DNA of 64,000 nucleotides from Hyphomicrobiales bacterium (GCA_900466475.1 UBMI01000007.1:80569-144568); one strand, 5' to 3'. Shown: positions 46,463 through 55,633, counted from the first letter of the stretch. Program-made: numbers and translations. Notes: generated by a model from the letters alone, not told the origin.

Positions 46463-46766
46463 GAAATTCCCTCCGCGATTTGAATTGAGCCGGATCGTTA
46501 CAAATCTTGGTAAATTTTACCTTTCATTCGCAGAGGGTTGGCCAAGGAAATTAACGGTTAAGATGATTGGCTTCAGGTTTGCAAACAGGGCCATATGCGG
46601 AAACAGGATAGACCGCGCCGAGTTTGCCGGAAGCTCGACCTCTGAAAATCTGGCCGGCCGTCATGTCACGACACAGATCGCCAAAAACCTGAACGATGCG
46701 GCTTCTACGCTTTCGCGTTCGCGGGGAACTTCGCATCCAGTCGGCCTGCACTGGGGACAGCGTGGC
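46463..46766 (-). promoter_or_regulatory. Promoter region of the binding-protein/chemoreceptor unit
   Basis: The 304-base gap has no supported gene. GGTAAA-T-TTTACC at 46509-46521 is a perfect palindrome in an AT-rich stretch 47 nt upstream of the binding-protein start. It resembles an operator for a dimeric regulator; which one is unknown. The part nearer the GntR gene holds nothing I recognise. Confidence 0.4.
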
Positions 46767-47558
46767 TCAATACTGCGTGAAATCACCCGATTCCGATTGA
46801 AGCAGCGTCAGAGGATAGCGCGCAGGATGATGGACCAGCGCTGTCAGGTTGACCGGGCGGTTGCGATCGTCGAAAGCGATCTGGTCCACGGTGAGAACCG
46901 CGGCTGGCGGCGGCAGCTCGAGCATCACAGCCTCCTGATCTGTTGCAAGGCGTGCGCTCAGCGTTGTCTGCCCGCGCTTCGGATGAATCCCATAGCGCTC
47001 GCGAAGCTCGGCATAGAGCGACCGGTTGGCAACGGCCCAGTCGAGATCGAGCAGGCCCGGAACGCGTGAAGCCGGTATCCAATCGGTCTGGACGACGGCA
47101 GGTATGTTGTCGAGAAGACGAAGCCTCGACAAGAGAACCACTTCGGCGCCAGGCGCCAGGAACAGCGGACGGCTTACCTCAAGCGGCGCATGCACGATGC
47201 TCGCCTCGATCAGCTGATGACCGGGACTTCGCCCGTTCGCTATCGCGATGCTGGTGAAGCTTTTCAGAACCTGCAGTTCGAAGCCGCCGCCACGCTCGGC
47301 GACGTAGAGTCCTTTTCCCGGCTGGCTGTGTATCACGCCCTGCTGAACCAATTCGCGGACGGCATGGCGCACCGTGATCCGGCTGACATTGTAGAGATCG
47401 ACAAGTTCCCGTTCTGACGGCAGCTTGCCGCGCAGCGGCAGCTTGCCATCGCGGATGGACGCCAGAAGTGCTTCGTAGACCTGCCTGTGCAAGGGGCGAG
47501 GATCGTTGCGGTCGATGCCGCCCTGTGGCGCGATGAATGATGCCGGCGCTTGCTGCAT
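46767..47558 (-). CDS. GntR-family (HutC/UTRA) transcriptional regulator
   Basis: The N-terminal winged helix is typical (PLHRQVYEALLASIRDGKLP, LPSERELVDLYNVSRITVRH, AVRELVQQGVIHSQPGKGLY). The C-terminal UTRA ligand-binding domain shows VVLLSRLRLLDNIPAVVQTD and a terminal 'YPLTLLQSESGDF'. This group includes NagR/DasR/PhnF, which usually sense phosphorylated sugars. ATG 47558 gives a normal length before the winged helix; ATG 47642 would place the start inside the promoter/operator and has no ribosome site. It is divergent from the ABC operon and probably represses it and itself via the palindrome at 47643-47660. Confidence 0.88.
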   Translation of the reverse strand: MQQAPASFIAPQGGIDRNDPRPLHRQVYEALLASIRDGKLPLRGKLPSERELVDLYNVSRITVRHAVRELVQQGVIHSQPGKGLYVAERGGGFELQVLKSFTSIAIANGRSPGHQLIEASIVHAPLEVSRPLFLAPGAEVVLLSRLRLLDNIPAVVQTDWIPASRVPGLLDLDWAVANRSLYAELRERYGIHPKRGQTTLSARLATDQEAVMLELPPPAAVLTVDQIAFDDRNRPVNLTALVHHPARYPLTLLQSESGDFTQY

Positions 47559-47635
47559 CTTTGAATCCGATCCTGCGCTGTGTGGAGCACTCTTGCCGTT
47601 TTGTATCTTCGACGCAACCACCGGCAGAGTCCATG

Positions 47636-47664
47636 TTGACATGACTGGTCATAACCAGTCCTAT
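47636..47664 (+). promoter_or_regulatory. Promoter with NagR/DasR-like operator in its spacer
   Basis: TTGACA (47636-47641) and TCCTAT (47659-47664) are separated by exactly 17 bases. The spacer is almost filled by GACTGGT-CATA-ACCAGTC (47643-47660), a perfect 7-bp inverted repeat. ACTGGT....ACCAGT matches the operator type of the HutC subfamily members NagR and DasR. Repressor binding here would block RNA polymerase directly. The downstream gene is the sugar-binding protein at 47728. Confidence 0.78.
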
Positions 47665-47727
47665 TGGAAGCAAGGAGACAAAGAGCTCCGCATAATGCCG
47701 AAGCGTTATCAACGAAGGGAACAATCG

Positions 47728-48984
47728 ATGCTGAAGAAAAGCCTTGCCGCATTGGCGATATCTGCTGCCCTCTGGGGTAGCAGCGCACATGCCGAAACCA
47801 TTTCCGTGTTTTGCTCGCCGACGGAATTCGAGCTCTGCACGAACGTTGCCAATGCCTGGAAGGAAAAGACGGGCAATGAGGCCAAGATCAACAAGATGCC
47901 CGCGCTTCTCGACGACGCGATCCCGATCTATCAGCAGCTGCTCGCCGCCAAATCCAAAGACGTCGACGTTCTTTTCCTCGATGTGATCTGGCTCGGCATG
48001 TTCAAGAGCAACCTGCTCGACCTCAAGACAATGATCCCGCAGGCAGACCAGGATAAGCATTTCGCCTCGACACTCAACGCGGCCAAACTCGACGGCAATC
48101 TCATTGCTATGCCGGCCTACATGGACGTCGGGCTCATGTTCTACCGCAAAGACCTGCTCGAAAAATACGGCAAGGCGGCGCCGAAGACCTGGGACGAGCT
48201 GGCTGCCACGGCCAAGGAAATTCAGGACAAGGAGAGGGCTGCGGGCTCGGCCGACATGTGGGGCTATGCCTGGCAGGCCAAGAGCTATGAGGGCCTGACC
48301 TGCGACGCAATCGAGCTTGTTGCTTCCAACGGCGGCGGCACCATCATTTCCGACGATGGAAAGGTGACCATCGACAACCCGCAGGCTGCCGCAGCGCTCG
48401 AAAAGGCGAAGGGCTGGATCGGCTCGATCAGCCCCGAGGGTGTCCTCAACTATGATGAGGAGCAGTCGCGCGCCGTCTTCGAATCCGGCAACGCGGTCTT
48501 CCACCGCAATTGGCCTTATGTCTGGGGCACCTCGCATGAAAAGGGGAGCAATGTTGTCGACAAGGTCGGCGTGATGCCCCTGCCGGTCGGCAAGGAAGGC
48601 GAAAAGTCGAGCGGATGCCTTGGCCCAATGTATTATGGCGTCAACAAATACAGCGCCAAGCCCGAGGTCGCGGCCGACTTCGTGAACTTCATCACCGGCC
48701 CGGACATGCAGAAGATGCGTGCGCTGAAGGCGGCGCTCAATCCGTCGATCCAGGCGCTCTATAGCGATCCGGAAGTCCTCGAGAAGATACCCTTCCTCAA
48801 GGATAACCAGCAGGCTTTTGCCGATAGCGCCGTGCGCCCGTCCGGCTACACCGGCACAAGCTACAACCGCGTGTCGCAGGCTTTCTACCGCTCGGTTCAC
48901 GACATGCTTTCCGGCGGTGCCGAGGTCAAGTCCAGCCTGACGTCGCTGGCGGGGCGGCTTGAGAAACTGAAGGAAAGCCGCTGA
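47728..48984 (+). CDS. Periplasmic sugar-binding protein of ABC transporter
   Basis: The 418-residue protein begins with a signal peptide (MLKKSLAALAISAALWGSSA, cleaved after HA). The mature part is a cluster-B sugar binder: 'VLFLDVIWLGMFKSNLLDL', AMPAYMDVGLMFYRKDLLEK, AVFHRNWPYVWGT and a C-terminal 'SYNRVSQAFYRSVHDML'. Overall it resembles trehalose/maltose-type binding proteins. ATG 47728 is used; the open frame continues far upstream through the regulator. It is the first gene of the operon, 64 nt after the -10 box, and a hairpin at 48999-49025 separates it from the ATPase. Confidence 0.92.
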   Translation: MLKKSLAALAISAALWGSSAHAETISVFCSPTEFELCTNVANAWKEKTGNEAKINKMPALLDDAIPIYQQLLAAKSKDVDVLFLDVIWLGMFKSNLLDLKTMIPQADQDKHFASTLNAAKLDGNLIAMPAYMDVGLMFYRKDLLEKYGKAAPKTWDELAATAKEIQDKERAAGSADMWGYAWQAKSYEGLTCDAIELVASNGGGTIISDDGKVTIDNPQAAAALEKAKGWIGSISPEGVLNYDEEQSRAVFESGNAVFHRNWPYVWGTSHEKGSNVVDKVGVMPLPVGKEGEKSSGCLGPMYYGVNKYSAKPEVAADFVNFITGPDMQKMRALKAALNPSIQALYSDPEVLEKIPFLKDNQQAFADSAVRPSGYTGTSYNRVSQAFYRSVHDMLSGGAEVKSSLTSLAGRLEKLKESR

Positions 48985-48998
48985 CGCTCTCCGGATCT

Positions 48999-49025
48999 CC
49001 GGCGGCGGGAATGATCCGCTGCCGG
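48999..49025. other. Intercistronic stem-loop after the sugar-binding protein gene
   Basis: CCGGCGGCGG and CCGCTGCCGG form a 10-bp stem (one G-T pair) with a 7-base loop, 15 nt after the binding-protein stop. No T run follows. As in many ABC operons it probably stabilises the upstream mRNA part and lowers expression of the ATPase and permeases. Confidence 0.65.
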
Positions 49026-49093
49026 AACGCGTCACTGCCTCGCCATCGAATAGGGTGGCGAGCCCTCTGCCGTCTCATACCCCCAGGTGAACA

Positions 49094-50188
49094 ATGGCAT
49101 CGGTTTCGCTCGAATCCGTTTCGAAGAATTTTGGTACGCATACTGTTATCCAGAATGTCGACCTGCAGATTATCGACGGCGAGTTTGTCGTTTTCGTCGG
49201 TCCCTCCGGTTGCGGCAAGTCAACGCTTCTTCGCATCGTCGCCGGCCTGATTTCCGCGTCGAATGGCGTGGTGAGGATCGGTGGCGACGACGTGACTGAT
49301 GTGCCCGCCTCCCAGAGAGGCGTAGCCTTCGTCTTCCAGTCTTACGCGCTCTATCCGCATATGAACGTTGCGCGCAATATCGGATTCGCGCTTGAGACCC
49401 TCGGCATGAACAGGGCCGCGATCAGCGAGAAAGTGCGGTCGGTCGCACGGATGCTGAAGGTCGATCATCTGCTCGAACGCCGGCCCCGCGAGTTGTCTGG
49501 CGGGCAGCGCCAGCGCGTTGCGATCGGCCGAGCCTTGGTGCGCCAGCCCGAAATCTTCCTCTTCGATGAGCCGCTGTCCAATCTCGATTCGGATCTGCGT
49601 ATGGAGATGCGCATGGAGATCGCCAAGCTCCACGACGATCTGAAGACGACGATGATCTATGTCACCCATGACCAATCGGAAGCAATGACGCTTGCCGACC
49701 GGATCGTCGTTCTCAATCACGGACGTATTGAGCAGGTCGGCACGCCGAAGGAACTCTACCACAGCCCCGACAACCGGTTTGTCGCAGGATTCATCGGCAG
49801 CCCCCGCATGAACTTCCTGCCCGTTCAGTCAGCTTCAGCCAAGGTGACTGGACCGGGCGGCCTCGTTATCGATGCGGGCGCCGAGGGCCAAACTATCGCC
49901 GAAATCGGCATACGGTCGGAGGCGATCCAGCTGGTAAACGCTGGAGACGGACGAATGACCTGCGTGCTCGAACGTATCGAGGATCTTGGCCATGAGCATT
50001 TTGCCTACTGCCGCATCAACGGCGACGTCATCTGGGTCATCCGCGTCAATGTCGAGCCGCCGAGGGAACTGATCGGCACTGAGGTCGGTCTCAATTTCCG
50101 GGATACTGCGATCTTTGCCTTCGCTGCCGATGGAAAACGCCTCGTTCTCAACCGTCAGGCCGCCGTGATCGAAGGAGCGCGGCAATGA
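49094..50188 (+). CDS. Sugar ABC transporter ATP-binding protein (UgpC type)
   Basis: A 364-residue ATPase: Walker A GPSGCGKST, Q-loop FVFQSYALYPHMNVARNIGF, signature LSGGQRQRVAIGRA, Walker B IFLFDEPLSNLDSDLRM and switch His in YVTHDQSEAMTLAD. The C-terminal domain (about 240-364) is the TOBE-type regulatory barrel. ATG 49094 follows a CAGGTGA site. Its stop overlaps the permease start by 4 nt. It powers the importer formed by the two permeases that follow. Confidence 0.93.
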   Translation: MASVSLESVSKNFGTHTVIQNVDLQIIDGEFVVFVGPSGCGKSTLLRIVAGLISASNGVVRIGGDDVTDVPASQRGVAFVFQSYALYPHMNVARNIGFALETLGMNRAAISEKVRSVARMLKVDHLLERRPRELSGGQRQRVAIGRALVRQPEIFLFDEPLSNLDSDLRMEMRMEIAKLHDDLKTTMIYVTHDQSEAMTLADRIVVLNHGRIEQVGTPKELYHSPDNRFVAGFIGSPRMNFLPVQSASAKVTGPGGLVIDAGAEGQTIAEIGIRSEAIQLVNAGDGRMTCVLERIEDLGHEHFAYCRINGDVIWVIRVNVEPPRELIGTEVGLNFRDTAIFAFAADGKRLVLNRQAAVIEGARQ

Positions 50189-51075
50189 GCGCCCGGCTTG
50201 CCCGCCGCGACCATCGTGCGGCCTGGCTGTTTCTGCTGCCGGTTATCATCGTCATGCTGGTCGTCGCACTCTGGCCGCTCGGCCGCACCTTCTTCTTCGC
50301 CTTCACCGATGCCTATCTTGACGACCCCTCCGTCTATTCAATGACGGGGATCGACAACTTCCTTGAAGTCATCAACGACCGCAGCTGGTGGATTGCCGTC
50401 AAGAATACGCTGATCTTCACGGTCATCTCGGTCGCGATCGAGACGGTTCTCGGCCTGGCGATCGCGCTCCTCGTCAATGAAGCCATTCCGGGCCGCGGGC
50501 TGGCGCGCGCCGCGATCCTCGTGCCCTGGGCGATCCCGGTCGTCGTCTCGACGAAGATCTGGGAATGGATGCTCAACGACCAGTTCGGCGTTATCAACAA
50601 GCTCCTCATCGGGCTTGGCCTCATCGATCATGGCATTCCCTGGACGGCGAGCGGATCGCTCCTTATGGGCGTCGTGATCTTCGTCGACGTGTGGATGACG
50701 ACCCCGTTCATGGTTCTGCTCATCCTTGCAGGCCTGCAGCTGATATCATCAGAGATATTCGAGGCAGCGGAGGTCGATGGCATTCCGGCATGGAAGCGTT
50801 TCTGGTCGATCACCCTGCCGATGCTGCGCCCGGCAATCGGCGTAGCGGTCCTCTTCCGCGCCCTCGATGCGCTCAGGATGTTCGACCTTGCCTATGTGAT
50901 GGCGGCGAGCAACGAGAGCGTCATGACCGTCTCCATCTACGCGCGCGACCGGCTGATCAGCTTCCAGGAGCTCGGCATCGGCTCAGCGGCATCGACCTGG
51001 GTCTTCCTGCTCGTCGCGCTTGTCGCCATCATCATCATCGGGGTCCTTCGCCTCGACAGAGCCGCGGGGACCTGA
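50185..51075 (+). CDS. Sugar ABC transporter permease (MalF/UgpA type)
   Basis: A 296-residue inner-membrane protein with six predicted spans; the first is RAAWLFLLPVIIVMLVVALW. The ATPase-contacting EAA loop is EIFEAAEVDGIPAWKRFWSI followed by TLPMLRPA. ATG 50185 overlaps the ATPase stop (ATGA). It pairs with the next permease. Confidence 0.93.
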   Translation: MSARLARRDHRAAWLFLLPVIIVMLVVALWPLGRTFFFAFTDAYLDDPSVYSMTGIDNFLEVINDRSWWIAVKNTLIFTVISVAIETVLGLAIALLVNEAIPGRGLARAAILVPWAIPVVVSTKIWEWMLNDQFGVINKLLIGLGLIDHGIPWTASGSLLMGVVIFVDVWMTTPFMVLLILAGLQLISSEIFEAAEVDGIPAWKRFWSITLPMLRPAIGVAVLFRALDALRMFDLAYVMAASNESVMTVSIYARDRLISFQELGIGSAASTWVFLLVALVAIIIIGVLRLDRAAGT

Positions 51076-51080
51076 GCGAC

Positions 51081-51959
51081 ATGGCCGATGCAATCATCCC
51101 GAAGACCGTCCGCAGGCCGGCCTCCTACTTCCGGATGCGGCGCCGTGTCGTGCGAAGCCTGCAGATCCTGGCCCTCCTGCTCGTCCTGTTCTACACGCTG
51201 TTTCCCTATTACTGGGCCTTCGTTTCCTCGACGAAGCAGGGCTCGGCGCTCTATCAATCGGCGCTGATGCCGGCGTTCGACTTCACCTACTATCGCCAGT
51301 TGCTCGACAATCCCGTTTTCATGGGCTCGCTTCTGAACTCCGCCTATGTCGCAGTTTCAACCACGTTCCTGTCGCTCGTCATCGGGCTCAGCGCCGCTTA
51401 CGCGCTGGGGCGCATCGACTTTCCGCAACGGCGCACCATTCTCATGATCGTGCTGATGATCTCGATCTTCCCGCAGGTCGTCGTTCTCTCTGGCATGTTC
51501 GAGCTGATCAACTGGATGGGCCTGTTCAATCGGCCAAGCGCGCTCGTCCTCACCTATCTCCTGTCGACCGTGCCTTTCACGACCTGGATCCTGACCACCT
51601 TCATCCGCGAGTTTCCGCGGGAACTCGAAGAGGCCGCGATCATCGACGGCTGCTCACATTTCAGAATTCTGATGAAGATCCTGTTGCCGCTCATGGGACC
51701 TTCGCTTGCCAGCACGGGCATTCTTGCCTTCATTCTGGCTTGGAACGAGTTCCTCTTCGCGTTGACCTTCACCCTGACGGACGAGAACCGGACCGTGCCG
51801 GTTGCGATCGGCCTGATCGCCGGCAATAGCCGGTACGAATATCCGTTCGGTCAGATCATGGCCGCGTCCGTTACCGTAACGTTGCCGCTGATCATCGTCG
51901 TATTGATCTTCCAGAGACGTATCGTTGCCGGCCTGACGGCAGGCGCCATCAAGGGCTGA
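51081..51959 (+). CDS. Sugar ABC transporter permease (MalG type)
   Basis: A 292-residue permease with six predicted spans; the first is SLQILALLLVLFYTLFPYYW. EAA loop: ELEEAAIIDGCSHFRILMKI, then LLPLMGPSLASTG. The C-terminus IVAGLTAGAIKG is typical. ATG 51081 comes 5 nt after the previous stop; the frame stays open upstream to 50565 but that overlaps the first permease. Confidence 0.92.
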   Translation: MADAIIPKTVRRPASYFRMRRRVVRSLQILALLLVLFYTLFPYYWAFVSSTKQGSALYQSALMPAFDFTYYRQLLDNPVFMGSLLNSAYVAVSTTFLSLVIGLSAAYALGRIDFPQRRTILMIVLMISIFPQVVVLSGMFELINWMGLFNRPSALVLTYLLSTVPFTTWILTTFIREFPRELEEAAIIDGCSHFRILMKILLPLMGPSLASTGILAFILAWNEFLFALTFTLTDENRTVPVAIGLIAGNSRYEYPFGQIMAASVTVTLPLIIVVLIFQRRIVAGLTAGAIKG

Positions 51960-51973
51960 CAAAGGACTAAACC

Positions 51974-52477
51974 ATGGACATGCTGGTAAAACTCTACGAG
52001 CTGAAGGCCGATCCTGCGCTCGATAAACGCATCGCCGAACAGGGTATCACCATCCGGCGTGTCCTTGCGCCGGAGTTGAGCGCTCTGACGGCCTGGATCG
52101 AGCCGCGCTTCGGATCCGGCTGGGTCGCGGAAGCGACGGTTGCCACCATGCGCCAGCCGCCCACTTGCTTCATCGCAATCCAGAACGACGAACTCATCGG
52201 CTTTGCCTGCCACGACGCAACCGCCAAGGGTTTTTTTGGGCCGACCGGCGTCGATACGGCCGCCCGCGGCAAGGGTGTCGGCCACGTTCTGCTGCTGACC
52301 ACGCTTCTCGATATGTACGCGCACGGCTACGCCTACGGGGTAATCGGGGGCGCTGGCCCGATGGAGTTCTACCGTCGAAGCGTCGGGGCAATCCCGATCG
52401 AAGGCTCGGACCCCGGCATCTATCGCGGCATGCTGCCGCTTGCCCAGCCGAGAGGCATTTCGGAATCGGGCCACTAA
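51974..52477 (+). CDS. GNAT-family acetyltransferase
   Basis: The 167-residue protein carries the acetyl-CoA-binding motif A of GNAT enzymes (GVDTAARGKGVGHVLLLTTL, R-G-K-G-V-G) preceded by a beta strand with 'CFIAIQNDELIGFACHD', and a C-terminal GAGPMEFYRRSVGAIPIEGS. It transfers acetyl groups to an amine. It is the last gene of the ABC operon, 14 nt after the second permease. With the NagR-like operator this suggests N-acetylation of an imported amino sugar, an inference from context only. A peptide or antibiotic amine is possible. Confidence 0.85.
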   Translation: MDMLVKLYELKADPALDKRIAEQGITIRRVLAPELSALTAWIEPRFGSGWVAEATVATMRQPPTCFIAIQNDELIGFACHDATAKGFFGPTGVDTAARGKGVGHVLLLTTLLDMYAHGYAYGVIGGAGPMEFYRRSVGAIPIEGSDPGIYRGMLPLAQPRGISESGH

Positions 52478-52570
52478 GTCTGATCGTGACAGATGTAAAA
52501 GCTCACGGAGACGTGTCGCTCGATCATCGTCTCCAGTGCTGTCGTCACGGCACCTGAGACGATGCTCACT

Positions 52571-54373
52571 TCAATTGAGAGACGCCTTGGCAACCGAAAT
52601 AGGCATGCCGGCGGCTTTCAACCCAGCAAGGAAACGCTCCTGGTCTTCGGTCCGGGCGAGCCGCTTGGCGACTTCGCGCCCGACGTTCGGGATCAGTGCG
52701 GGTGACCGGAGCTGGATCCAATCGAGTTGCTCCTTTGCCTCGGCCGTTTTCCCAAGGGTCCCGAGGATGGAAAGCAAGACGAGGCGATGCATCGGGTTGT
52801 AGTTCAGATCCGACATGCGCGACCAAAGTTCCGCGGCTTGCGTGTCACCCCGCATGAACGCACAGAGCGCCATCCCGACTTCGTAATAGCCGCGTGGCCC
52901 CGCGTTCCTGTTGATAGCCTCGGAAATCAATTCACAGCCTCTGCTCCATTCTCCCGACATCGACAGACGCAGGCCGTATTCCCCCGCCACTTCCGTGTCG
53001 TTCGGATTGCTGGCATAGGCCGCCTCGCCGGCGCGCAGGGCTGCAACCATGTCATTGCTGAAAAAGTCGGCGAGCATCAATGCCTGAAGGGCGCGCGCAT
53101 TCTTCTGGTCGAGTTGTACGGCGCGTTCGGCAAGCTCCTTTGCAAGGTTGAGTGTGGCGACGCTCGGCTTGGTGTTCAACTGGTACGGAAAGCGGAACTC
53201 GTCGAGATGAACCAGCGAGAGGAAGGCGGCAACATTGGAATCATCGGGCGCCTTCTCGATGGCCCGCTGCAGGCAAGACTTCGCAACATCATGGGCCTTC
53301 ACGGTCATCTCGCTGCGATAGCTATAGTAGGAGAGAATGCAGGCAAAAGCGTCCGAGCCCCCGGCGATGCTGGCAGTGTCTGCCGTAAATATGACGCCGA
53401 ACGGCCGTGCCACGGCCGTCGCGATATGTTCCGCAAGACTTGCCTGCGTTTTCAGGATGCCCTGCACTTTCATGTCGGCATCGTAATTGTTGGCCCAGAT
53501 GACTACTCCATCCACCCGTCGCACGAGCCTGGCAGTTGAGCGCAGGGTGCTGCCTTCCAACCGCACGCTTCCCTGGAGAGCATAGAGCGGCTGCGGTGAC
53601 GCCTGGCCTTCTCGATTGTGTGGCAGCGGAGCGACCACGACAATATCGTTGAAGGGGACGAGTTTTTCGATGATGTCGTCGGTGATGCCACGAGAGATAT
53701 CGGATGCATGTCCGTCATCGGAGGCACTTTCAAAATGCTCGACAACGATGGTTGGGCGACTGGTTACACCCCTCGCCGCTTTGGTGTTCGTGTCGAACGG
53801 GCTGACATGTTCGAGCATCACAGCCACAGAGGCGAGGACGATCCCGACACCCCCCGCAATCAGCCAATATCGGGAGCGCGACAGATGCCTGCTCGCTGCG
53901 GCCCGGCTGGTCGTGTTCCTGATGACGTTGACCCGCCCGGCGTCATCTCCTCCCGATAAAGGCTGAGGTTCTTGTCCAAAGCTTAAGACATCCGCATCCT
54001 CGATATCCTGTCTCACATCGAAGACCGGTACGTAGCCACCACGGGGAACCGTGATGACGATCCGGTCAGCGCTGCCGGCGGTCAGATAATAATGTTCCAG
54101 TTCCCGCCTCAGCCGCCCGGCTTCGATGCGGACACATGGATCCTGCTGGGCATCGAAGTTCGCATCCCTGCCGAAAACCGCCTGGGCGATGGTAAAGGCC
54201 TTCAGATAATCGCGACGGCCCGCAAGTGTCTCGTTTACGACAAATTCAAGGAATCGCCCCGCCCGCTCGGGAAGTCGGAACTCCGGGCTGGATAGGATGC
54301 GCTCAAGTTGCTGCAGCACCTCCTCCTGAGAAGGTGCGCTGCCGCAAGCCCTGTCAATGCCTGCATTTGTCAT
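52571..54373 (-). CDS. Membrane-anchored TPR regulator, adenylate-cyclase-like without cyclase domain
   Basis: The 600-residue protein starts with a rhizobial N-terminal domain (VLQQLERILSSPEFRLPERA, then 'GRLRRELEHYYL' and ITVPRGGYVPVFDV). One membrane span follows near 170-195 (WLIAGGVGIVLASVAVMLEH), then a FlgO/TolB-like segment (TIVVEHFESASDDGHASDIS) and TPR repeats to the C-terminus (ERAVQLDQKNARALQALMLA). Such proteins often carry a guanylate/adenylate cyclase domain; none is present here. ATG 54373 was chosen over the longer frame to 54442. It is monocistronic; targets are unknown. Confidence 0.75.
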   Translation of the reverse strand: MTNAGIDRACGSAPSQEEVLQQLERILSSPEFRLPERAGRFLEFVVNETLAGRRDYLKAFTIAQAVFGRDANFDAQQDPCVRIEAGRLRRELEHYYLTAGSADRIVITVPRGGYVPVFDVRQDIEDADVLSFGQEPQPLSGGDDAGRVNVIRNTTSRAAASRHLSRSRYWLIAGGVGIVLASVAVMLEHVSPFDTNTKAARGVTSRPTIVVEHFESASDDGHASDISRGITDDIIEKLVPFNDIVVVAPLPHNREGQASPQPLYALQGSVRLEGSTLRSTARLVRRVDGVVIWANNYDADMKVQGILKTQASLAEHIATAVARPFGVIFTADTASIAGGSDAFACILSYYSYRSEMTVKAHDVAKSCLQRAIEKAPDDSNVAAFLSLVHLDEFRFPYQLNTKPSVATLNLAKELAERAVQLDQKNARALQALMLADFFSNDMVAALRAGEAAYASNPNDTEVAGEYGLRLSMSGEWSRGCELISEAINRNAGPRGYYEVGMALCAFMRGDTQAAELWSRMSDLNYNPMHRLVLLSILGTLGKTAEAKEQLDWIQLRSPALIPNVGREVAKRLARTEDQERFLAGLKAAGMPISVAKASLN

Positions 54374-54634
54374 CGGCGCCCTCGAATCCGATTGATCACA
54401 ACCTGCAGTATGCTGCCACCGACGATAATCCCATGTCGTCACCGCGGCAACGTGATTTAATAGAAAAGGCTAATTTAACGGAAGGATTTCAAGAATCGAC
54501 CGTATGACGTCAAGGTTACTGCAGGCGGTCATCGGTCGGCGTAAGATACCGTATCCTACCGCAATGGACGTGTATTTTACTGCCCTCGTCCCCGCGCGCG
54601 CTCTATCATCATCCTCATTCTGGAGGAGGCGGCG

Positions 54635-55102
54635 ATGACATCACCTGAGACGTCCACATCCCAATCTATGACAAGCGCAGAGGACCTGCGCAAACGTGCT
54701 CTGGAACTCCAGCTTCTGGAAATGGAGCGCAACGAAAAAATCAAATCACGTGAAGCAAAGAAACATGCCGATTTCGTAGAGGATTTTTTCCGCAAGCAGA
54801 TCGGAGAAACGGAACGCGCCGTCATTAAACGGCTGGTGATGAAAGCGGCGGCGGACGGCAAGTACGAGGCGCTGATATACAGTTTTCCATCGACATTCTG
54901 CAGTGATAGCGGCCGCGCCATTAATAACAACCTGCCCGGCTGGCAGAAGACACTGCAGGGTAAAGCAAAAGAACTTCTCGAACTGTTCGAGGAGGTCGCC
55001 AAGCCGCAGGGTTATGGCCTCAAGGCGATGATCATCAATTTTCCCGACGGCATGCCCGGAGATGTGGGTTTCTTTCTCACTTGGGAACCGCCTCTCGACT
55101 GA
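54635..55102 (+). CDS. Conserved-looking hypothetical protein (155 aa)
   Basis: GGAGGAGGCGGCG precedes the ATG, a strong ribosome site. Residues 18-65 form a charged helix likely to be coiled coil (LRKRALELQLLEMERNEKIK, KSREAKKHADFVEDFFRKQI). The C-terminal half is globular, with YEALIYSFPSTFCSDSGRAI and a final 'AMIINFPDGMPGDVGFFLTW'. No known domain is recognised. It precedes the CYTH-domain gene by 35 nt and is probably cotranscribed with it. Confidence 0.78.
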   Translation: MTSPETSTSQSMTSAEDLRKRALELQLLEMERNEKIKSREAKKHADFVEDFFRKQIGETERAVIKRLVMKAAADGKYEALIYSFPSTFCSDSGRAINNNLPGWQKTLQGKAKELLELFEEVAKPQGYGLKAMIINFPDGMPGDVGFFLTWEPPLD

Positions 55103-55137
55103 CCCGTAACAGCAGGCATGAGCGAAGGAATATCGGA

Positions 55138-55629
55138 TTGAAAGCGACCGAGATCGAGCGAAAGTTCCTGGTCCGCAACGATAGCTGGCGCGCTTGCGCC
55201 GGCGCCCCGCATCTGCTGCAGCAGGCCTACCTTTGCCGGCGCGATCAAAACCCTGTCCGTGTCCGCCTGATCGATGGCTGCTCTGCACGTCTAACGATCA
55301 AATTTCGAACGCCGGGCCTTGCCCGAGAGGAATATGAGTATGAGATTCCGGTCGATGAGGCCCGGGATCTCCTGCTCCATGCGGGAGGCCGCGTCATCGA
55401 AAAGACCCGCTACCGTGTTCTCCATGATGGCAAGAGTTGGGATGTGGATGTCTTTGCCGGCGCATATGAGGGACTGACGCTCGCCGAGATCGAAATGGCG
55501 AGCGAGGATGAGCAACCGAACCTGCCGCAATGGCTGGGTCGCGAGGTCACGGGCAGGAAGCGATACTCCAACCGCGCCATGGCAGCTGCCTTGCGCTTTT
55601 CGCCGGCAGCGTCGAACGCCGCCGGCTGA
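55138..55629 (+). CDS. CYTH-domain protein (triphosphate tunnel metalloenzyme)
   Basis: The 163-residue protein begins with the CYTH hallmark E-I-E-R-K-F-L (KATEIERKFLVRN) and keeps the tunnel charges: 'PVRVRLIDGCSARLTIKF', REEYEYEIPVDEA, KTRYRVLH and LTLAEIEMASED, ending GRKRYSNRAMA. Members hydrolyse inorganic triphosphate or similar polyphosphates with a divalent metal; some are class IV adenylate cyclases. TTG 55138 follows AAGGA; the frame extends to 55081 within the upstream gene. Convergent with DUF2950, with only 4 nt between stops. The PPK2 kinase 6 kb away is a possible functional relation (inference). Confidence 0.88.
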   Translation: MKATEIERKFLVRNDSWRACAGAPHLLQQAYLCRRDQNPVRVRLIDGCSARLTIKFRTPGLAREEYEYEIPVDEARDLLLHAGGRVIEKTRYRVLHDGKSWDVDVFAGAYEGLTLAEIEMASEDEQPNLPQWLGREVTGRKRYSNRAMAAALRFSPAASNAAG

Positions 55630-55633
55630 ACTT

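Noticed and set aside
47179-49035. 618-codon minus-strand frame
   Set aside because: Shadow of the sugar-binding protein gene and part of the regulator; no domain content.
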